Below are positions 47,188 through 56,331 of a stretch of DNA of 64,000 nt, in pieces (the first letter of the stretch is position 1; every line of letters starts with the position of its first letter). The DNA lies in contig NZ_CP108046.1 in assembly GCF_041435115.1 (NCBI RefSeq), positions 3,100,001 to 3,164,000 of the forward strand, in the 5' to 3' direction. The position numbers and the translations under genes are program-made. The DNA comes from Streptomyces sp. NBC_00289 (GTDB taxonomy: Bacteria > Actinomycetota > Actinomycetes > Streptomycetales > Streptomycetaceae). The notes beneath the pieces were generated by a model that saw only the letters and a list, made by a program, of their open reading frames with translations, had not been told where the DNA came from and did no database searches.

Positions 47188-47268
47188 GGCGTGCTCAGCC
47201 TACGCCGCCCGGATCACCCTGCGACACCCGGTTTCCCCGAGCACCGTCAGGACCGAGACCGCCGACGA

Positions 47269-47892
47269 TCACCCAGCGCTCGGCCGCAGCAGCGGAAGCA
47301 TCAGTTGGTCGAGCATCTCTTCAAGATCCTTGTCGTTCCATTCGCTCGCGCACATCTTGGAGCGGTACATCATCATGGCCGGGATCGCATCGAAGACGTA
47401 TGCGTTCGCCGCATCCGGGCGGACCTCTCCCCGCACTATTCCCCGGGTGATTACCTCACGGAGCAGCCTGATGGTCGGCTCCACGACCCCTTCGAAGATC
47501 ACGCCATGAAAGCGCTCCGCCTGCCTGTGATCGCATTCGTGAATCACTGCGCGCAATGCTGAACCGGGGCGCGAGAACATCGCGTCACGTGCCTGGCGGC
47601 AAAGCGCAAACAGATCCTCGCGCACGCCACCAAGGTCGGGCGCCTCCTCGAAGCTCGGGAGCCCGGCCTGGAGGGCGTCGGCGACCAGATCCTCCTTCGA
47701 AGGCCAACGACGGTAGACCGCGGCCTTGCCCGTCTGCGCGCCGGCCGCGACACCTTCCATGGTGAGGCCGTTCCAGCCGACCGTACTGAGTTGCTCCAAC
47801 GCGGCATCGAGGATGGCCTGTTCGAGCACGGCGCCACGCCGACGAAGGGAGGCCGTCCGGACGGGGGCGGCCGTCCAGCGCGAGGTAACCAT
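47269..47892 (-). CDS. TetR-family repressor of the adjacent efflux pump
   Basis: A 207-residue protein from the ATG at 47892. The N-terminal helix-turn-helix lies in about residues 20-65 (LEQAILDAALEQLSTVGWNG, then GAQTGKAAVYRRWPSKEDL). A C-terminal TetR ligand domain (TetR_C_16-like) follows. It is divergent from an MFS exporter, with two matching palindromes between them, so it most likely represses the exporter and itself and responds to an exported compound. The compound is unknown. Confidence 0.93.
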   Translation of the reverse strand: MVTSRWTAAPVRTASLRRRGAVLEQAILDAALEQLSTVGWNGLTMEGVAAGAQTGKAAVYRRWPSKEDLVADALQAGLPSFEEAPDLGGVREDLFALCRQARDAMFSRPGSALRAVIHECDHRQAERFHGVIFEGVVEPTIRLLREVITRGIVRGEVRPDAANAYVFDAIPAMMMYRSKMCASEWNDKDLEEMLDQLMLPLLRPSAG

Positions 47893-47987
47893 CTGACTGT
47901 CTCCAGCGGGCAGGGGAGCGGGGATTTCGATGGACGAGGGGGCGTCGCGCGACAGCAACGGGGGACATGCCACGCGACGGGAAGGCA

Positions 47988-48007
47988 AGTGAACGCTTGC
48001 GTTCACT
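47988..48007. promoter_or_regulatory. TetR operator 1
   Basis: AGTGAACGCTTGCGTTCACT, a perfect 20-bp palindrome. It shares both AGTGAACG half-sites with operator 2. Confidence 0.88.
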
Positions 48008-48035
48008 ACTGGGGACTCACTACGGTTGACGCAAC

Positions 48036-48055
48036 AGTGAACGTGATCGTTCACT
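48036..48055. promoter_or_regulatory. TetR operator 2, overlapping the efflux promoter
   Basis: AGTGAACG-TGAT-CGTTCACT, 16 of 20 positions palindromic. A TTGACG at 48026 lies just upstream as a candidate -35, so this site would cover the -10 region of the MFS gene. The centres of the two operators are 48 bases apart. Confidence 0.88.
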
Positions 48056-48078
48056 AAAGCACTTGTGGGGGACCCAAA

Positions 48079-49626
48079 GTGACGACCTCTCAGTTGACGA
48101 AGGACCAGAAACCGGGTGCGGCACGCCGGGAGGGACGCCCCGGCATCGCGCTCACCGTCATCGCGGCCTGCCAACTCATGGTGGTACTCGACGCGACGAT
48201 TGTGAACATCGCCCTTCCGCACATTCAAGACGCTCTCAAGTTCAGCACCACCGACCTCACGTGGGTCGTCAGCGCCTACACGCTCACCTTCGGCGGCCTG
48301 CTGCTCCTGGGCGGCCGGGCCGGAGACATCCTCGGCCGCCGCCGGGTCTTCATGACCGGCATCCTCCTCTTCACCTTCGCGTCGCTGCTCGGCGGACTCG
48401 CACAGGAGCCCTGGCAGTTGCTGGCCGCGCGCGTACTCCAGGGCGTGGGTGGCGCGATCGCGTCGCCCACCTCCCTGGCACTGATCACCACCACGTTTCC
48501 CGAGGGCCCGGAACGGAACCGGGCCTTCGGTGTCTTCGCCGCGGTCTCCGCCGGTGGCGGCGCCATCGGCCTGCTCGCGGGCGGCATGCTCACGGAGTGG
48601 CTCGACTGGCGATGGGTGCTCTTCGTCAACGTGCCGATCGGCGTGGCGATCGCCCTGCTCGCGCCGCTGTACATCAACGAGTCCGAACGTCACTCCGGAC
48701 GCTTCGACATCGCGGGTGCACTGACCTCGACAGCGGGCATGGCCTCCCTGGTCTACGGTTTCATCCGCGCGGCGGACGAGGGATGGCGGGACACGCTGAC
48801 GATCGGCTCCTTCGCCGCCGCCGTGGTTCTGCTGCTGGCCTTCGTTTTCGTCGAGTCGCGCGCCAAGGAGCCGATCACCCCGCTGCGGATGTTCACCGAC
48901 CGCAATCGCTCCGGCACGTACGTGATCATGCTGAGTCTCGCCGCCGCGATGTTCGGGATGTTCTTCTACATCGTGCTCTTCGTGCAGAACGTGTTGGGAT
49001 ACAGCCCGATCAAGGCCGGTCTCGCCTTCCTGCCGGTGACCGTCGTCATCGCGCTGGGTGCCGGCCTGTCCCAGCGGTTCCTCCCGGTACTGGGGCCCAA
49101 GCCCTTCATGCTCGTGGGTTCGGCACTCGCGACGATCGGGCTGGGCTGGCAGGCCCTCATCAGCTCCGACAGCTCGTACGTCGGCGGAGTGCTCGGCCCG
49201 ATGCTGGTGTTCGGCTTCGGCATGGGCCTGAACTTCGTCACGCTCACTCTCACCGCGGTTTCCGGTGTCGCCCCGCACGAGGCGGGCGCTGCGTCCGGGC
49301 TGCTCAACGCCATGCAACAGGTGGGCGGCTCGCTCGGTCTGTCCATCCTCACGACGGTGTTCGGCTCGGCCAGCAAGAACGAGGCGGAGAAGCAACTGCC
49401 GAACTTCCTCGCCGACGGGTCGCCGGAACAGAAGGCGGAGTTCGCCAAGACCCATCAACTGCCCGGCTCGTGGGGACACGAGGTGCTCGCCCAAGGCATC
49501 TCGACGGGCTTCGTCGCGGCCGCCGCAATGGCCGTACTCGCCCTGGCCACGGCCTGGTTGGTGATCCGTGTCCGCAAGAGCGACCTGGAGTCCCTCGCCG
49601 GGACACCGGGGGCCGGCCTCGGCTGA
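48079..49626 (+). CDS. MFS drug efflux transporter, DHA2 family (14 membrane helices)
   Basis: A 515-residue integral membrane protein from the GTG at 48079. Motif C/D features of drug:proton antiporters are visible: LDATIVNIALPHIQDAL in helix 1, WVVSAYTLTFGGLLLLGGRAGDILGRRRVF (loop 2-3 motif A, written across residues 55-84), and LITTTFPEGPERNRAFG. About 14 hydrophobic segments fit the DHA2/EmrB type. It exports toxic compounds using the proton gradient. Expression is probably held down by the divergent TetR repressor. Confidence 0.94.
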   Translation: MTTSQLTKDQKPGAARREGRPGIALTVIAACQLMVVLDATIVNIALPHIQDALKFSTTDLTWVVSAYTLTFGGLLLLGGRAGDILGRRRVFMTGILLFTFASLLGGLAQEPWQLLAARVLQGVGGAIASPTSLALITTTFPEGPERNRAFGVFAAVSAGGGAIGLLAGGMLTEWLDWRWVLFVNVPIGVAIALLAPLYINESERHSGRFDIAGALTSTAGMASLVYGFIRAADEGWRDTLTIGSFAAAVVLLLAFVFVESRAKEPITPLRMFTDRNRSGTYVIMLSLAAAMFGMFFYIVLFVQNVLGYSPIKAGLAFLPVTVVIALGAGLSQRFLPVLGPKPFMLVGSALATIGLGWQALISSDSSYVGGVLGPMLVFGFGMGLNFVTLTLTAVSGVAPHEAGAASGLLNAMQQVGGSLGLSILTTVFGSASKNEAEKQLPNFLADGSPEQKAEFAKTHQLPGSWGHEVLAQGISTGFVAAAAMAVLALATAWLVIRVRKSDLESLAGTPGAGLG

Positions 49627-49635
49627 GCCGGCCCC
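49609..49635 (+). terminator. Stem-loop at the end of the MFS gene
   Basis: A perfect 9-bp stem GGGGCCGGC/GCCGGCCCC with a 9-base loop that contains the gene's stop codon. Confidence 0.6.
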
Positions 49636-50104
49636 ATGGCCGCGTGGAAGGCGACCCGCCCTGCTTCGGAGGCTCGTCGGCACTCGCTCCATCGTGAACA
49701 ACGCCGGTCGGGGCGCATACCAGGCCCCGACCGGTGGGAGCGGAACAGGCCGTACGACCAGAGCAGCCGCAACGGCCGACGCCAACACCAGAAACAGCAC
49801 AACCACCATGACCACCTCCACCGCCGTTGCCTCAGCCCTCGCCCTCGCATGTCCGCTGCCGTACGAGTCCGCACACGTCCACGCCTCACACAGCGGATGT
49901 CATGACAACGGCCGCGCCGTCACGCAGAGTTCCCATCATGCACAGAGAGTTCCCGTGAAGCGCACACCGGACCCCGCGGCACACTGACACGACGCAGGCG
50001 CCGGCCAGGACAACCTCGGACGGAGCGCCAGGCGCCGGCAAACAAAGCCCACCAGTGCACAGCCCCGATCACCGCGCACTGCATCTCCAGAACCCAGCGC
50101 CCGG
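49627..50104. other. Convergent intergenic region after the MFS gene
   Basis: 478 bases between convergent stops. A 60-codon frame starting at ATG 49808 lacks a ribosome site and looks accidental. I see no other gene, operator or repeat. Confidence 0.45.
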
Positions 50105-51010
50105 TCAGCCGCTTGCGGGCACCCAGTCCGGGAGCGCTTCCGTCCGCCGCACCCACGCGGCCGGTGGAGTTCCCGCCTTCCCTCCGGCGAGGACGCCGCC
50201 CACGATCGCGCAGGTCGTGTCCACGTCGCCGCCGACCTGAGCGGTGGTCCAGAAGGCCTGCTCGTAATCCCGCAGGGCCCGCGCGGCCGACCAGAGCGCG
50301 AAGGGCACGGTGTCATGGGCACTCGTACGCCGTCCGCAGCCCAGTACGGCCGCGACCGTGCCGGCGTCGCCGTAGTCGAGCATGTCGCGGGCCCGTCGCA
50401 GACCGGCCCCGACGGCACTCTTGGGGACGAGTGCGACGACCCCGTCGAGAAACGCCTCAGGGGTGGGCGGGCCGCCGGGGGCGGCAGCCAGTGCGGCGGC
50501 CGCCGCAACGGCCATGGCGCCGACCACGGCCTCACGATGCTGGTGGGTGGGGTACGCCGAGATCTCCGCCTGGTGCGTCGCCTGCTCCGGATCGTCCGCG
50601 TACCAGGCGCCCAGCGGAGCGATACGCATCGCCGCGCCGTTGCCCCAGGACCCTTGTCCGTTGAAGAGCTCGGCGGCGAGTTCGCGCCAGTCGCCGCCCT
50701 CCCGGACCAGACGCAGCAGACGGTTGACCGCGGGACCGTAGCCGCGGTCGAAGTCGTGGTGCTCGGCGAAGGAGCGGGCCAGCGCATCCTGGTCGATCCG
50801 GTGGTGAGCGGCCAGTACGGCAACCACGGAGCAGGCCATCTCCGTGTCGTCCGTCCACTGCCAGGGGCCTGGCGGCAGCTCGCGCTGCTTGAGCATCGGG
50901 TAGTGGGCCGGGACGAAGAACTGCGAGCCCAGCGCGTCCCCCACGGTCAGTCCGCAGAGGCTGGCCAGGGCGCGGTCCAGGCGCCCGTCGGGTGAGGAGT
51001 CGGCTGTCAT
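50105..51010 (-). CDS. ADP-ribosylglycohydrolase family protein
   Basis: A 301-residue protein. Motifs of the DraG/ARH fold that bind two magnesium ions are present: LTVGDALGS near the N-terminus, WTDDTEMACSVV, GNGAAMRIAPLGAWY in the middle and GGDVDTTCAIVGGVLA near the C-terminus. It should remove ADP-ribose from proteins, nucleic acids or small molecules in the cytoplasm. The substrate is not known. It is followed 12 bases later in its operon by a phosphatase-like enzyme gene on the same strand. Confidence 0.93.
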   Translation of the reverse strand: MTADSSPDGRLDRALASLCGLTVGDALGSQFFVPAHYPMLKQRELPPGPWQWTDDTEMACSVVAVLAAHHRIDQDALARSFAEHHDFDRGYGPAVNRLLRLVREGGDWRELAAELFNGQGSWGNGAAMRIAPLGAWYADDPEQATHQAEISAYPTHQHREAVVGAMAVAAAAALAAAPGGPPTPEAFLDGVVALVPKSAVGAGLRRARDMLDYGDAGTVAAVLGCGRRTSAHDTVPFALWSAARALRDYEQAFWTTAQVGGDVDTTCAIVGGVLAGGKAGTPPAAWVRRTEALPDWVPASG

Positions 51011-51022
51011 CGCCCTGCCACT

Positions 51023-51682
51023 CTATCCGGTGATCCCGTACGGTTCCGGATCTCGCCAGCGTTCGAAAGGGGGGTCAATCACGTATTTGCCGTCGTCCCC
51101 GAGAACGAGCATCCGCATCTCCGCGTTCCCCGGGTTGGACAGCGACTCGAACTCCGCCACCGTCCAGTGGAACCAGCGCATGCAGAACAGCCTCATGGCC
51201 AGACCATGGGTGACCAGCAGAACGTTCGGCGGGTGGTCGGGTGCCTCGAAGCTTCGGTAGAGGCTCTCCAGGAAACCGCCGACCCGGTCGTACACGTCGG
51301 CTCCGGACTCGCCCTGGGCGAAGCGGTAGAAGAAGTGTCCGTAGGCGTCGCGGTACGCCTTCTGGAGCCGGACGTCGTCGCGGTCCTGCCAGTTTCCCCA
51401 GTCCTGCTCGCGCAGCCGCGGCTCCTCGCGCACCCGTATGAGCTCGGGGTCCAGGTGGAAGGCGCGCAAGGTCTCGTGCGTGCGGCGGTACGGGGACACG
51501 TACACGCTGACGCGTTCGCGGCCGAGCACCTCACGCAGGCGTTTGCCCGTCTCCTCGGCCTGCTGCCAGCCCCGGTCGGTCAGGGCCAGCGCGTGGTCGG
51601 GCTCGCGTTCGTAGACGGTGTCATCAACATTGCCCGTTGACTCCCCGTGCCGGACAAGGACGATGCGCCGTGGTCGTGCCAT
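51023..51682 (-). CDS. Histidine phosphatase (phosphoglycerate mutase-like)
   Basis: A 219-residue protein from the ATG at 51682, with a TTG two codons earlier as an alternative. The catalytic RHG motif is IVLVRHGESTGN at the N-terminus, the Arg-Thr-His region is SPYRRTHETLRAF, and the second histidine is in VLLVTHGLAMRLF. Such proteins act as phosphatases or mutases on small phosphorylated compounds. The substrate is not evident. It lies just upstream of, and in the same direction as, the ADP-ribosylglycohydrolase. Confidence 0.93.
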   Translation of the reverse strand: MARPRRIVLVRHGESTGNVDDTVYEREPDHALALTDRGWQQAEETGKRLREVLGRERVSVYVSPYRRTHETLRAFHLDPELIRVREEPRLREQDWGNWQDRDDVRLQKAYRDAYGHFFYRFAQGESGADVYDRVGGFLESLYRSFEAPDHPPNVLLVTHGLAMRLFCMRWFHWTVAEFESLSNPGNAEMRMLVLGDDGKYVIDPPFERWRDPEPYGITG

Positions 51683-51800
51683 GCCCAAACCCTAGATCGG
51701 CCGACGGCCTGCCGAGCACCTGTACGGGCTCCATACGGCGTAGGTCACACACCATCTGCACCCTGGGTCACATCAGAAACCGTGATGACCAGTCCCGACA

Positions 51801-52406
51801 TCACACCGTCCAGCTCGGTTCCAGCTCCACGATGTCGCCTGTGAGGGCTGCGACGTCCGCCTCTATCTGGGCCCGCAGAGCCAGCCGCTCCACGCGCTCG
51901 GCGCGGTACTTGCCGTGCTCGGCCGCGGATCTCCACATCGACAGCACCATGAACTCGCTTCCGGGAGCCTCGCCGAACAGCCCGCGGATCATGCCCGGCG
52001 AGCCGGCCATCGCGGGGTTCCACACCTTTTCCTGCATCAGCGTGAAGTGCTCCGCACGTTCCTCGTGCACGCGGCAGTGGGCGACCCGTACCAGGTCGGC
52101 GTCGGTGAAGCGCGGCTCGAAGCCGGTCTTCACGTCGAAGCGGTAGTCGAAGAGCTTGACCTGGGCGTTCCTGAAAGTGCCCGACTGGGCCGTCGCCAGC
52201 CGGTCATGGGAGCGGGCCATGAAGGAGTCGTAGAAGGCACGGCTCTCCCAGAACGCGAAGACGTGCGCCACTCCCGGCCGCCCCCGGCTCCAGCCTCCGC
52301 CCTGTCCCCTGAACCCCGGCTCTCCCAGAAGCCCCGCCCACTTTCGCTGCCCCCGCTCGAAGCCGCGGCGGTCCACCACGGTGCAGCGAATCCACTTGAC
52401 CAGCAC
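51801..52406 (-). CDS. DUF4937/YdbC-like protein of unknown function
   Basis: A 201-residue protein from the GTG at 52406. A longer frame to 52658 lies in the divergent promoter region. It contains two similar ferredoxin-like halves, as in antibiotic-biosynthesis-monooxygenase-like dimeric folds (LVKWIRCTVVDRRGFERGQ, then HVFAFWESRAFYDSFMARSH and EFMVLSMWRSAAEHGKYRAE). The fold suggests ligand binding, but no function is known to me. It is divergent from the TerD-family gene. Confidence 0.72.
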   Translation of the reverse strand: MLVKWIRCTVVDRRGFERGQRKWAGLLGEPGFRGQGGGWSRGRPGVAHVFAFWESRAFYDSFMARSHDRLATAQSGTFRNAQVKLFDYRFDVKTGFEPRFTDADLVRVAHCRVHEERAEHFTLMQEKVWNPAMAGSPGMIRGLFGEAPGSEFMVLSMWRSAAEHGKYRAERVERLALRAQIEADVAALTGDIVELEPSWTV

Positions 52407-52563
52407 CGCGCCATGGTAAGGCCACGGAGCGTGGCGCCGGTCACTCTCCGGGGGAGAGCTCTTCCGCACGCCCCCCAGCGCGCGTGGCAGGATGGGCAAC
52501 CGGCCTTGCCCAACCGGCAGTTCAGGTCGAGGGGGCACCTGGGGAGACGGGGAAGGGAATCGT

Positions 52564-53100
52564 ATGGTGCACGGCATCAACAAGGGGATTCGTAAGGTCG
52601 AGGTCTCGGTCAAGTGGGATCCGAGTCCGGCGGGGCAGCCGCCCACTGATCTGGACATCGTCGCCGCGACCTACCTGGCGAGCGCCCCGTACGGCGATCC
52701 CGCCTATGTGGTGCACTTCGACAGCCGCTCCCCCGACGGCACCATCTATCTCAACCGCGACAGCAAGGACGGCAAGGGCTTCGGCTGGGACGAGGTCATG
52801 ACGCTGGAGCTGGACCGGCTCGACGCCCGGTACGCGCGCGTGGTGGTCGGCGTGGTCATCCAGCAGCGCTCCGCGCACCGGACGTTCGTCGGCGTGATCA
52901 ATCCCGGCCTGCGGATCCGTGAGGGCTACACCGTGCTCGCCGAGGACGATTTCGGCAGCGTCCTCGGGTCCACGGCGACGACGATCGGCGAGTTCGTGCG
53001 CGAGGGTGCCGGCACCTGGGATTTCCACCCCGGTATCCACGGCTTCGACGACGACCCCGCGACCTTCACGCGGACCATGGGTCAGGCGCCGCAGCCCTGA
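52564..53100 (+). CDS. TerD-family protein
   Basis: A 178-residue protein from the ATG at 52564 after GAAGGGA. TerD domains bind calcium and are linked to tellurite or stress resistance and, in Streptomyces, to development. The typical pattern is present: VSVKWDPSPAGQPPTDLDIVAAT, then DSRSPDGTIYLNRDSKDG and DRLDARYARVVVGVVIQQ. It is a single copy and lies apart from the large tellurite clusters. Its role here is unassigned. Confidence 0.9.
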   Translation: MVHGINKGIRKVEVSVKWDPSPAGQPPTDLDIVAATYLASAPYGDPAYVVHFDSRSPDGTIYLNRDSKDGKGFGWDEVMTLELDRLDARYARVVVGVVIQQRSAHRTFVGVINPGLRIREGYTVLAEDDFGSVLGSTATTIGEFVREGAGTWDFHPGIHGFDDDPATFTRTMGQAPQP

Positions 53101-53182
53101 CCTGACGCCGTGAGGGCGGGACTGTGTCCGCGCAGGTCCGTCTCCGCCGGACAGGCGGCGAAGGCCCCCCACCGGTTACGGC

Positions 53183-53219
53183 GAGGAGGGGCGCCGGCGG
53201 ACAGCCGGCGCCCCTCCTC
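53183..53219. terminator. Bidirectional terminator between the TerD gene and nrdJ
   Basis: A perfect 16-bp stem, GAGGAGGGGCGCCGGC (53183-53198) and its complement (53204-53219), with a GGACA loop, between convergent stops at 53100 and 53261. Confidence 0.88.
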
Positions 53220-53260
53220 TCAGGGCCTACGTGTCGGCAGGGACGTGTCCCTGCCCGAAA

Positions 53261-56167
53261 TCAGCTGCAGCCGCTGGTCGAGCCGCAGCCCTCGCAGATG
53301 TAGCAGGAGCCGGCTCGCTGCATCTTCGTACCGCAGGAGAAGCACAGCGGGGCGTCGGCCTGGATGCCCAGCTGCATCTCCACCAGCTCAGCGCTGGTGT
53401 GGGCCTGCTGCGGGACGGGCTTGACCGCCTCGATCTCCGCCTTCGGGGTGGAGACGGCCTTCAGCTCCTGGGCTCGCGGCGCCGACTGGGCAAGGCCCTC
53501 CACGTCGACCTCGTCGTCGAGGGACTGCTCGTACGAGCCGGTCTCCAGGTGACGCTGGCGCTCCTCGGCGGAGTGGATACCGAGCGCGGAGCGCGTCTCG
53601 AAGGGCAGGAAGTCGAGCGCCAGGCGGCGGAAGATGTAGTCGACGATCGACTGGGCCATCCGCACGTCCGGGTCGTCCGTCATGCCGGCCGGCTCGAAGC
53701 GCATGTTCGTGAACTTCGAGACGTACGTCTCCAGCGGCACGCCGTACTGCAGACCCACCGAGACGGCGATCGAGAAGGCGTCCATCATGCCCGCGAGAGT
53801 CGAGCCCTGCTTGGACATCTTCAGGAAGACCTCGCCGAGACCGTCGTCCGGGTAGGAGTTGGCCGTCATGTAGCCCTCGGCGCCGCCGACCGTGAACGAG
53901 GTCGTGATGCCGGGCCGGCCCTTGGGGAGGCGCTTGCGGACCGGGCGGTACTCGACGACCTTCTCGACCGTCTCGCGGATGGTCGCCTCGGCCTTCGCCG
54001 TGACCGCGTCCTTCTCCGCCGTGCCCTTGTCCTTGGTCTTGGCGGAGAGGGGCTGGCCGACCTTGCAGTTGTCGCGGTAGATCGCGAGCGCCTTGACGCC
54101 CATCTTCCAGGCCTCGAAGTAGATCTCCTCGACCTCTTCGACGGTCGCCGACTCCGGCATGTTGACCGTCTTGGAGAGGGCACCGGAGATCCACGGCTGG
54201 ATCGCGGCCATCATGCGGACGTGGCCCATCGCGGAGATGGAACGCTCGCCCATGGCGCAGTCGAAGACCTCGTAGTGCTCCGGCTTGAGACCCGGGGCGT
54301 CCACGACGTTGCCGTTCTCGGCGATGTGCGCGACGACCGCCTCGATCTGCTCCTCCTGGTAACCCAGGCGGCGCAGGGCCTGCGGGACGGTGCCGTTGAC
54401 GATCTGCATCGAGCCGCCGCCGACCAGCTTCTTGAACTTGACCAGGGCGAGGTCGGGCTCGAGGCCGGTGGTGTCGCAGGACATCGCGAGACCGATGGTG
54501 CCGGTCGGGGCGATGACCGACGCCTGCGCGTTGCGGAAACCGTTCTTCTCGCCGAGGTGGAGAACGTCCTGCCAGGCCTCCGTGGCGGCGGCCCAGATCG
54601 GCGTGTCCAGGTCGTCCATGCGGACGGCCTTGGTGTTCTCGTCGGCGTGCTGCTTCATGACACGCAGGTGCGGCTGCGCGTTGCGAGCATACCCGTCATA
54701 CGCCCCCACGACCGCGGCGAGTTCGGCGGAGCGGCGGTACGACGTGCCGGTCATCAGGGAGGTGATGGACCCGGCGAGGGCACGGCCGCCGTCGGAGTCG
54801 TACGCGTGGCCGGTCGCCATCAGCAGGGCGCCGAGGTTCGCGTAGCCGATGCCGAGCTGACGGAACGCGCGCGTGTTCTCGCCGATCTTCTGGGTCGGGA
54901 AGTCCGCGAAGCAGATGGAGATGTCCATCGCCGTGATGACGAGCTCGACGACCTTGGCGAAGCGCTCGACCTCGAAGGACTGGTGGCCCTTGCCGTCGTC
55001 CTTGAGGAACTTCATCAGGTTCAGCGAGGCGAGGTTGCAGGACGTGTTGTCCAGGTGCATGTACTCGCTGCACGGGTTCGAGCCGTTGATACGGCCGGAC
55101 TCCGGGCACGTGTGCCAGTGGTTGATGGTGTCGTCGTACTGGATACCGGGGTCGGCGCAGGCCCAGGCGGCCTCGGCCATCTTGCGGAAGAGCGACTTGG
55201 CGTCGACCTCCTCGATGACCTCACCCGTCATGCGCGACGTCAGGCCGAACTTGCCACCCTGCTCGACGGCCTTCATGAACGTGTCGTTCACGCGGACCGA
55301 GTTGTTGGCGTTCTGGTACTGGACGGACGTGATGTCGTCGCCGCCCAGGTCCATGTCGAAGCCCGCGTCACGCAGGGCGCGGATCTTCTCCTCTTCCTTC
55401 ACCTTGGTCTCGATGAAGCCCTCGATGTCGGGGTGGTCGACGTCGAGGATGACCATCTTGGCGGCGCGGCGCGTGGCGCCACCCGACTTGATGGTGCCCG
55501 CGGAGGCGTCGGCGCCACGCATGAAGGACACGGGGCCCGAGGCGTTGCCGCCGGAGGACAGCAGCTCCTTGGAGGAGCGGATGCGGGAGAGGTTCAGGCC
55601 GGCGCCGGAGCCGCCCTTGAAGATCATGCCCTCTTCCTTGTACCAGTCGAGGATCGACTCCATGGAGTCGTCGACGGACAGGATGAAGCAGGCGGAGACC
55701 TGCTGGGGCTGCGGGGTGCCGACGTTGAACCACACGGGGCTGTTGAAGCTGAAGATCTGGTGCAGGAGGGCGTACGCCAGCTCGTGCTCGAAGATCTCGG
55801 CATCGGCGGGCGAGGCGAAGTACTTGTAGTCCTCGCCCGCCTTCCGGTACGTCTTCACGATGCGGTCGATGAGCTGCCTGAGGCTCACCTCGCGCTGCGG
55901 GGTGCCCACGGCGCCCCGGAAGTACTTGCTGGTGACGATGTTGACCGCGTTCACCGACCAGAAGTCGGGGAACTCGACGCCGCGCTGCTCGAAGTTGACC
56001 GAGCCGTCGCGCCAGTTGGTCATGACGACGTCACGGCGCTCCCACGCAACCTCGTCGTACGGGTGCACGCCGGGAGTGGTGTGGATGCGCTCGACACGCA
56101 GTCCCTTGCTCGCCTTGGTGCCCTTGGCGCGGGAACTCCGTGCCGGACCACTCGCCGTCTCTGTCAT
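53261..56167 (-). CDS. nrdJ: Vitamin B12-dependent class II ribonucleotide reductase
   Basis: A 968-residue protein. Motifs include the substrate loop GGSGAGLNLSRIRS, GGNASGPVSF, the radical-site NPCSEYMHLDN and APTGTIGLAMSCDTTG. A C-terminal Cys-rich tail (CFSCGTKMQRAGSCYICEGC) binds zinc and holds cysteines used to re-reduce the enzyme. It makes deoxynucleotides with adenosylcobalamin and works with or without oxygen. It is the second gene of the nrdR-nrdJ operon, 164 bases after nrdR, and is controlled through the NrdR boxes. Confidence 0.97.
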   Translation of the reverse strand: MTETASGPARSSRAKGTKASKGLRVERIHTTPGVHPYDEVAWERRDVVMTNWRDGSVNFEQRGVEFPDFWSVNAVNIVTSKYFRGAVGTPQREVSLRQLIDRIVKTYRKAGEDYKYFASPADAEIFEHELAYALLHQIFSFNSPVWFNVGTPQPQQVSACFILSVDDSMESILDWYKEEGMIFKGGSGAGLNLSRIRSSKELLSSGGNASGPVSFMRGADASAGTIKSGGATRRAAKMVILDVDHPDIEGFIETKVKEEEKIRALRDAGFDMDLGGDDITSVQYQNANNSVRVNDTFMKAVEQGGKFGLTSRMTGEVIEEVDAKSLFRKMAEAAWACADPGIQYDDTINHWHTCPESGRINGSNPCSEYMHLDNTSCNLASLNLMKFLKDDGKGHQSFEVERFAKVVELVITAMDISICFADFPTQKIGENTRAFRQLGIGYANLGALLMATGHAYDSDGGRALAGSITSLMTGTSYRRSAELAAVVGAYDGYARNAQPHLRVMKQHADENTKAVRMDDLDTPIWAAATEAWQDVLHLGEKNGFRNAQASVIAPTGTIGLAMSCDTTGLEPDLALVKFKKLVGGGSMQIVNGTVPQALRRLGYQEEQIEAVVAHIAENGNVVDAPGLKPEHYEVFDCAMGERSISAMGHVRMMAAIQPWISGALSKTVNMPESATVEEVEEIYFEAWKMGVKALAIYRDNCKVGQPLSAKTKDKGTAEKDAVTAKAEATIRETVEKVVEYRPVRKRLPKGRPGITTSFTVGGAEGYMTANSYPDDGLGEVFLKMSKQGSTLAGMMDAFSIAVSVGLQYGVPLETYVSKFTNMRFEPAGMTDDPDVRMAQSIVDYIFRRLALDFLPFETRSALGIHSAEERQRHLETGSYEQSLDDEVDVEGLAQSAPRAQELKAVSTPKAEIEAVKPVPQQAHTSAELVEMQLGIQADAPLCFSCGTKMQRAGSCYICEGCGSTSGCS

Positions 56168-56331
56168 GCCGCCTCCCTGTACGGGCTAAAACGCCCTGAA
56201 GTGCCCTGATGTTCCCGTGGCACGATGTTCTGTCTGGTGTTGCGGGCACCCACTCGCTACCGCCCGCAACAGGTCTTTGGTCGCCACCGTCCGGCCGGAT
56301 CCGGAGTCGCCGTCCGGTCCCTGCCCGCCGG

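Noticed and set aside
47269..49821. An 850-codon open frame on the minus strand covering the MFS gene
   Set aside because: Only its last 207 codons (the TetR protein from 47892) look like protein. The rest is antisense to a clear 14-helix transporter and is a product of GC codon bias.
49808..49987. A 60-codon frame after the MFS gene
   Set aside because: No ribosome site, no recognisable motif, and its composition resembles noncoding flank.
53261..56209. A 992-codon plus-strand frame antisense to nrdJ
   Set aside because: The minus strand is a clear class II reductase, and the plus frame has no domain similarity.
56168..56331. Possible B12 riboswitch before nrdJ
   Set aside because: The 164-base gap between nrdR and nrdJ lacks the B12-box pattern. 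Control is better explained by NrdR boxes upstream of nrdR.
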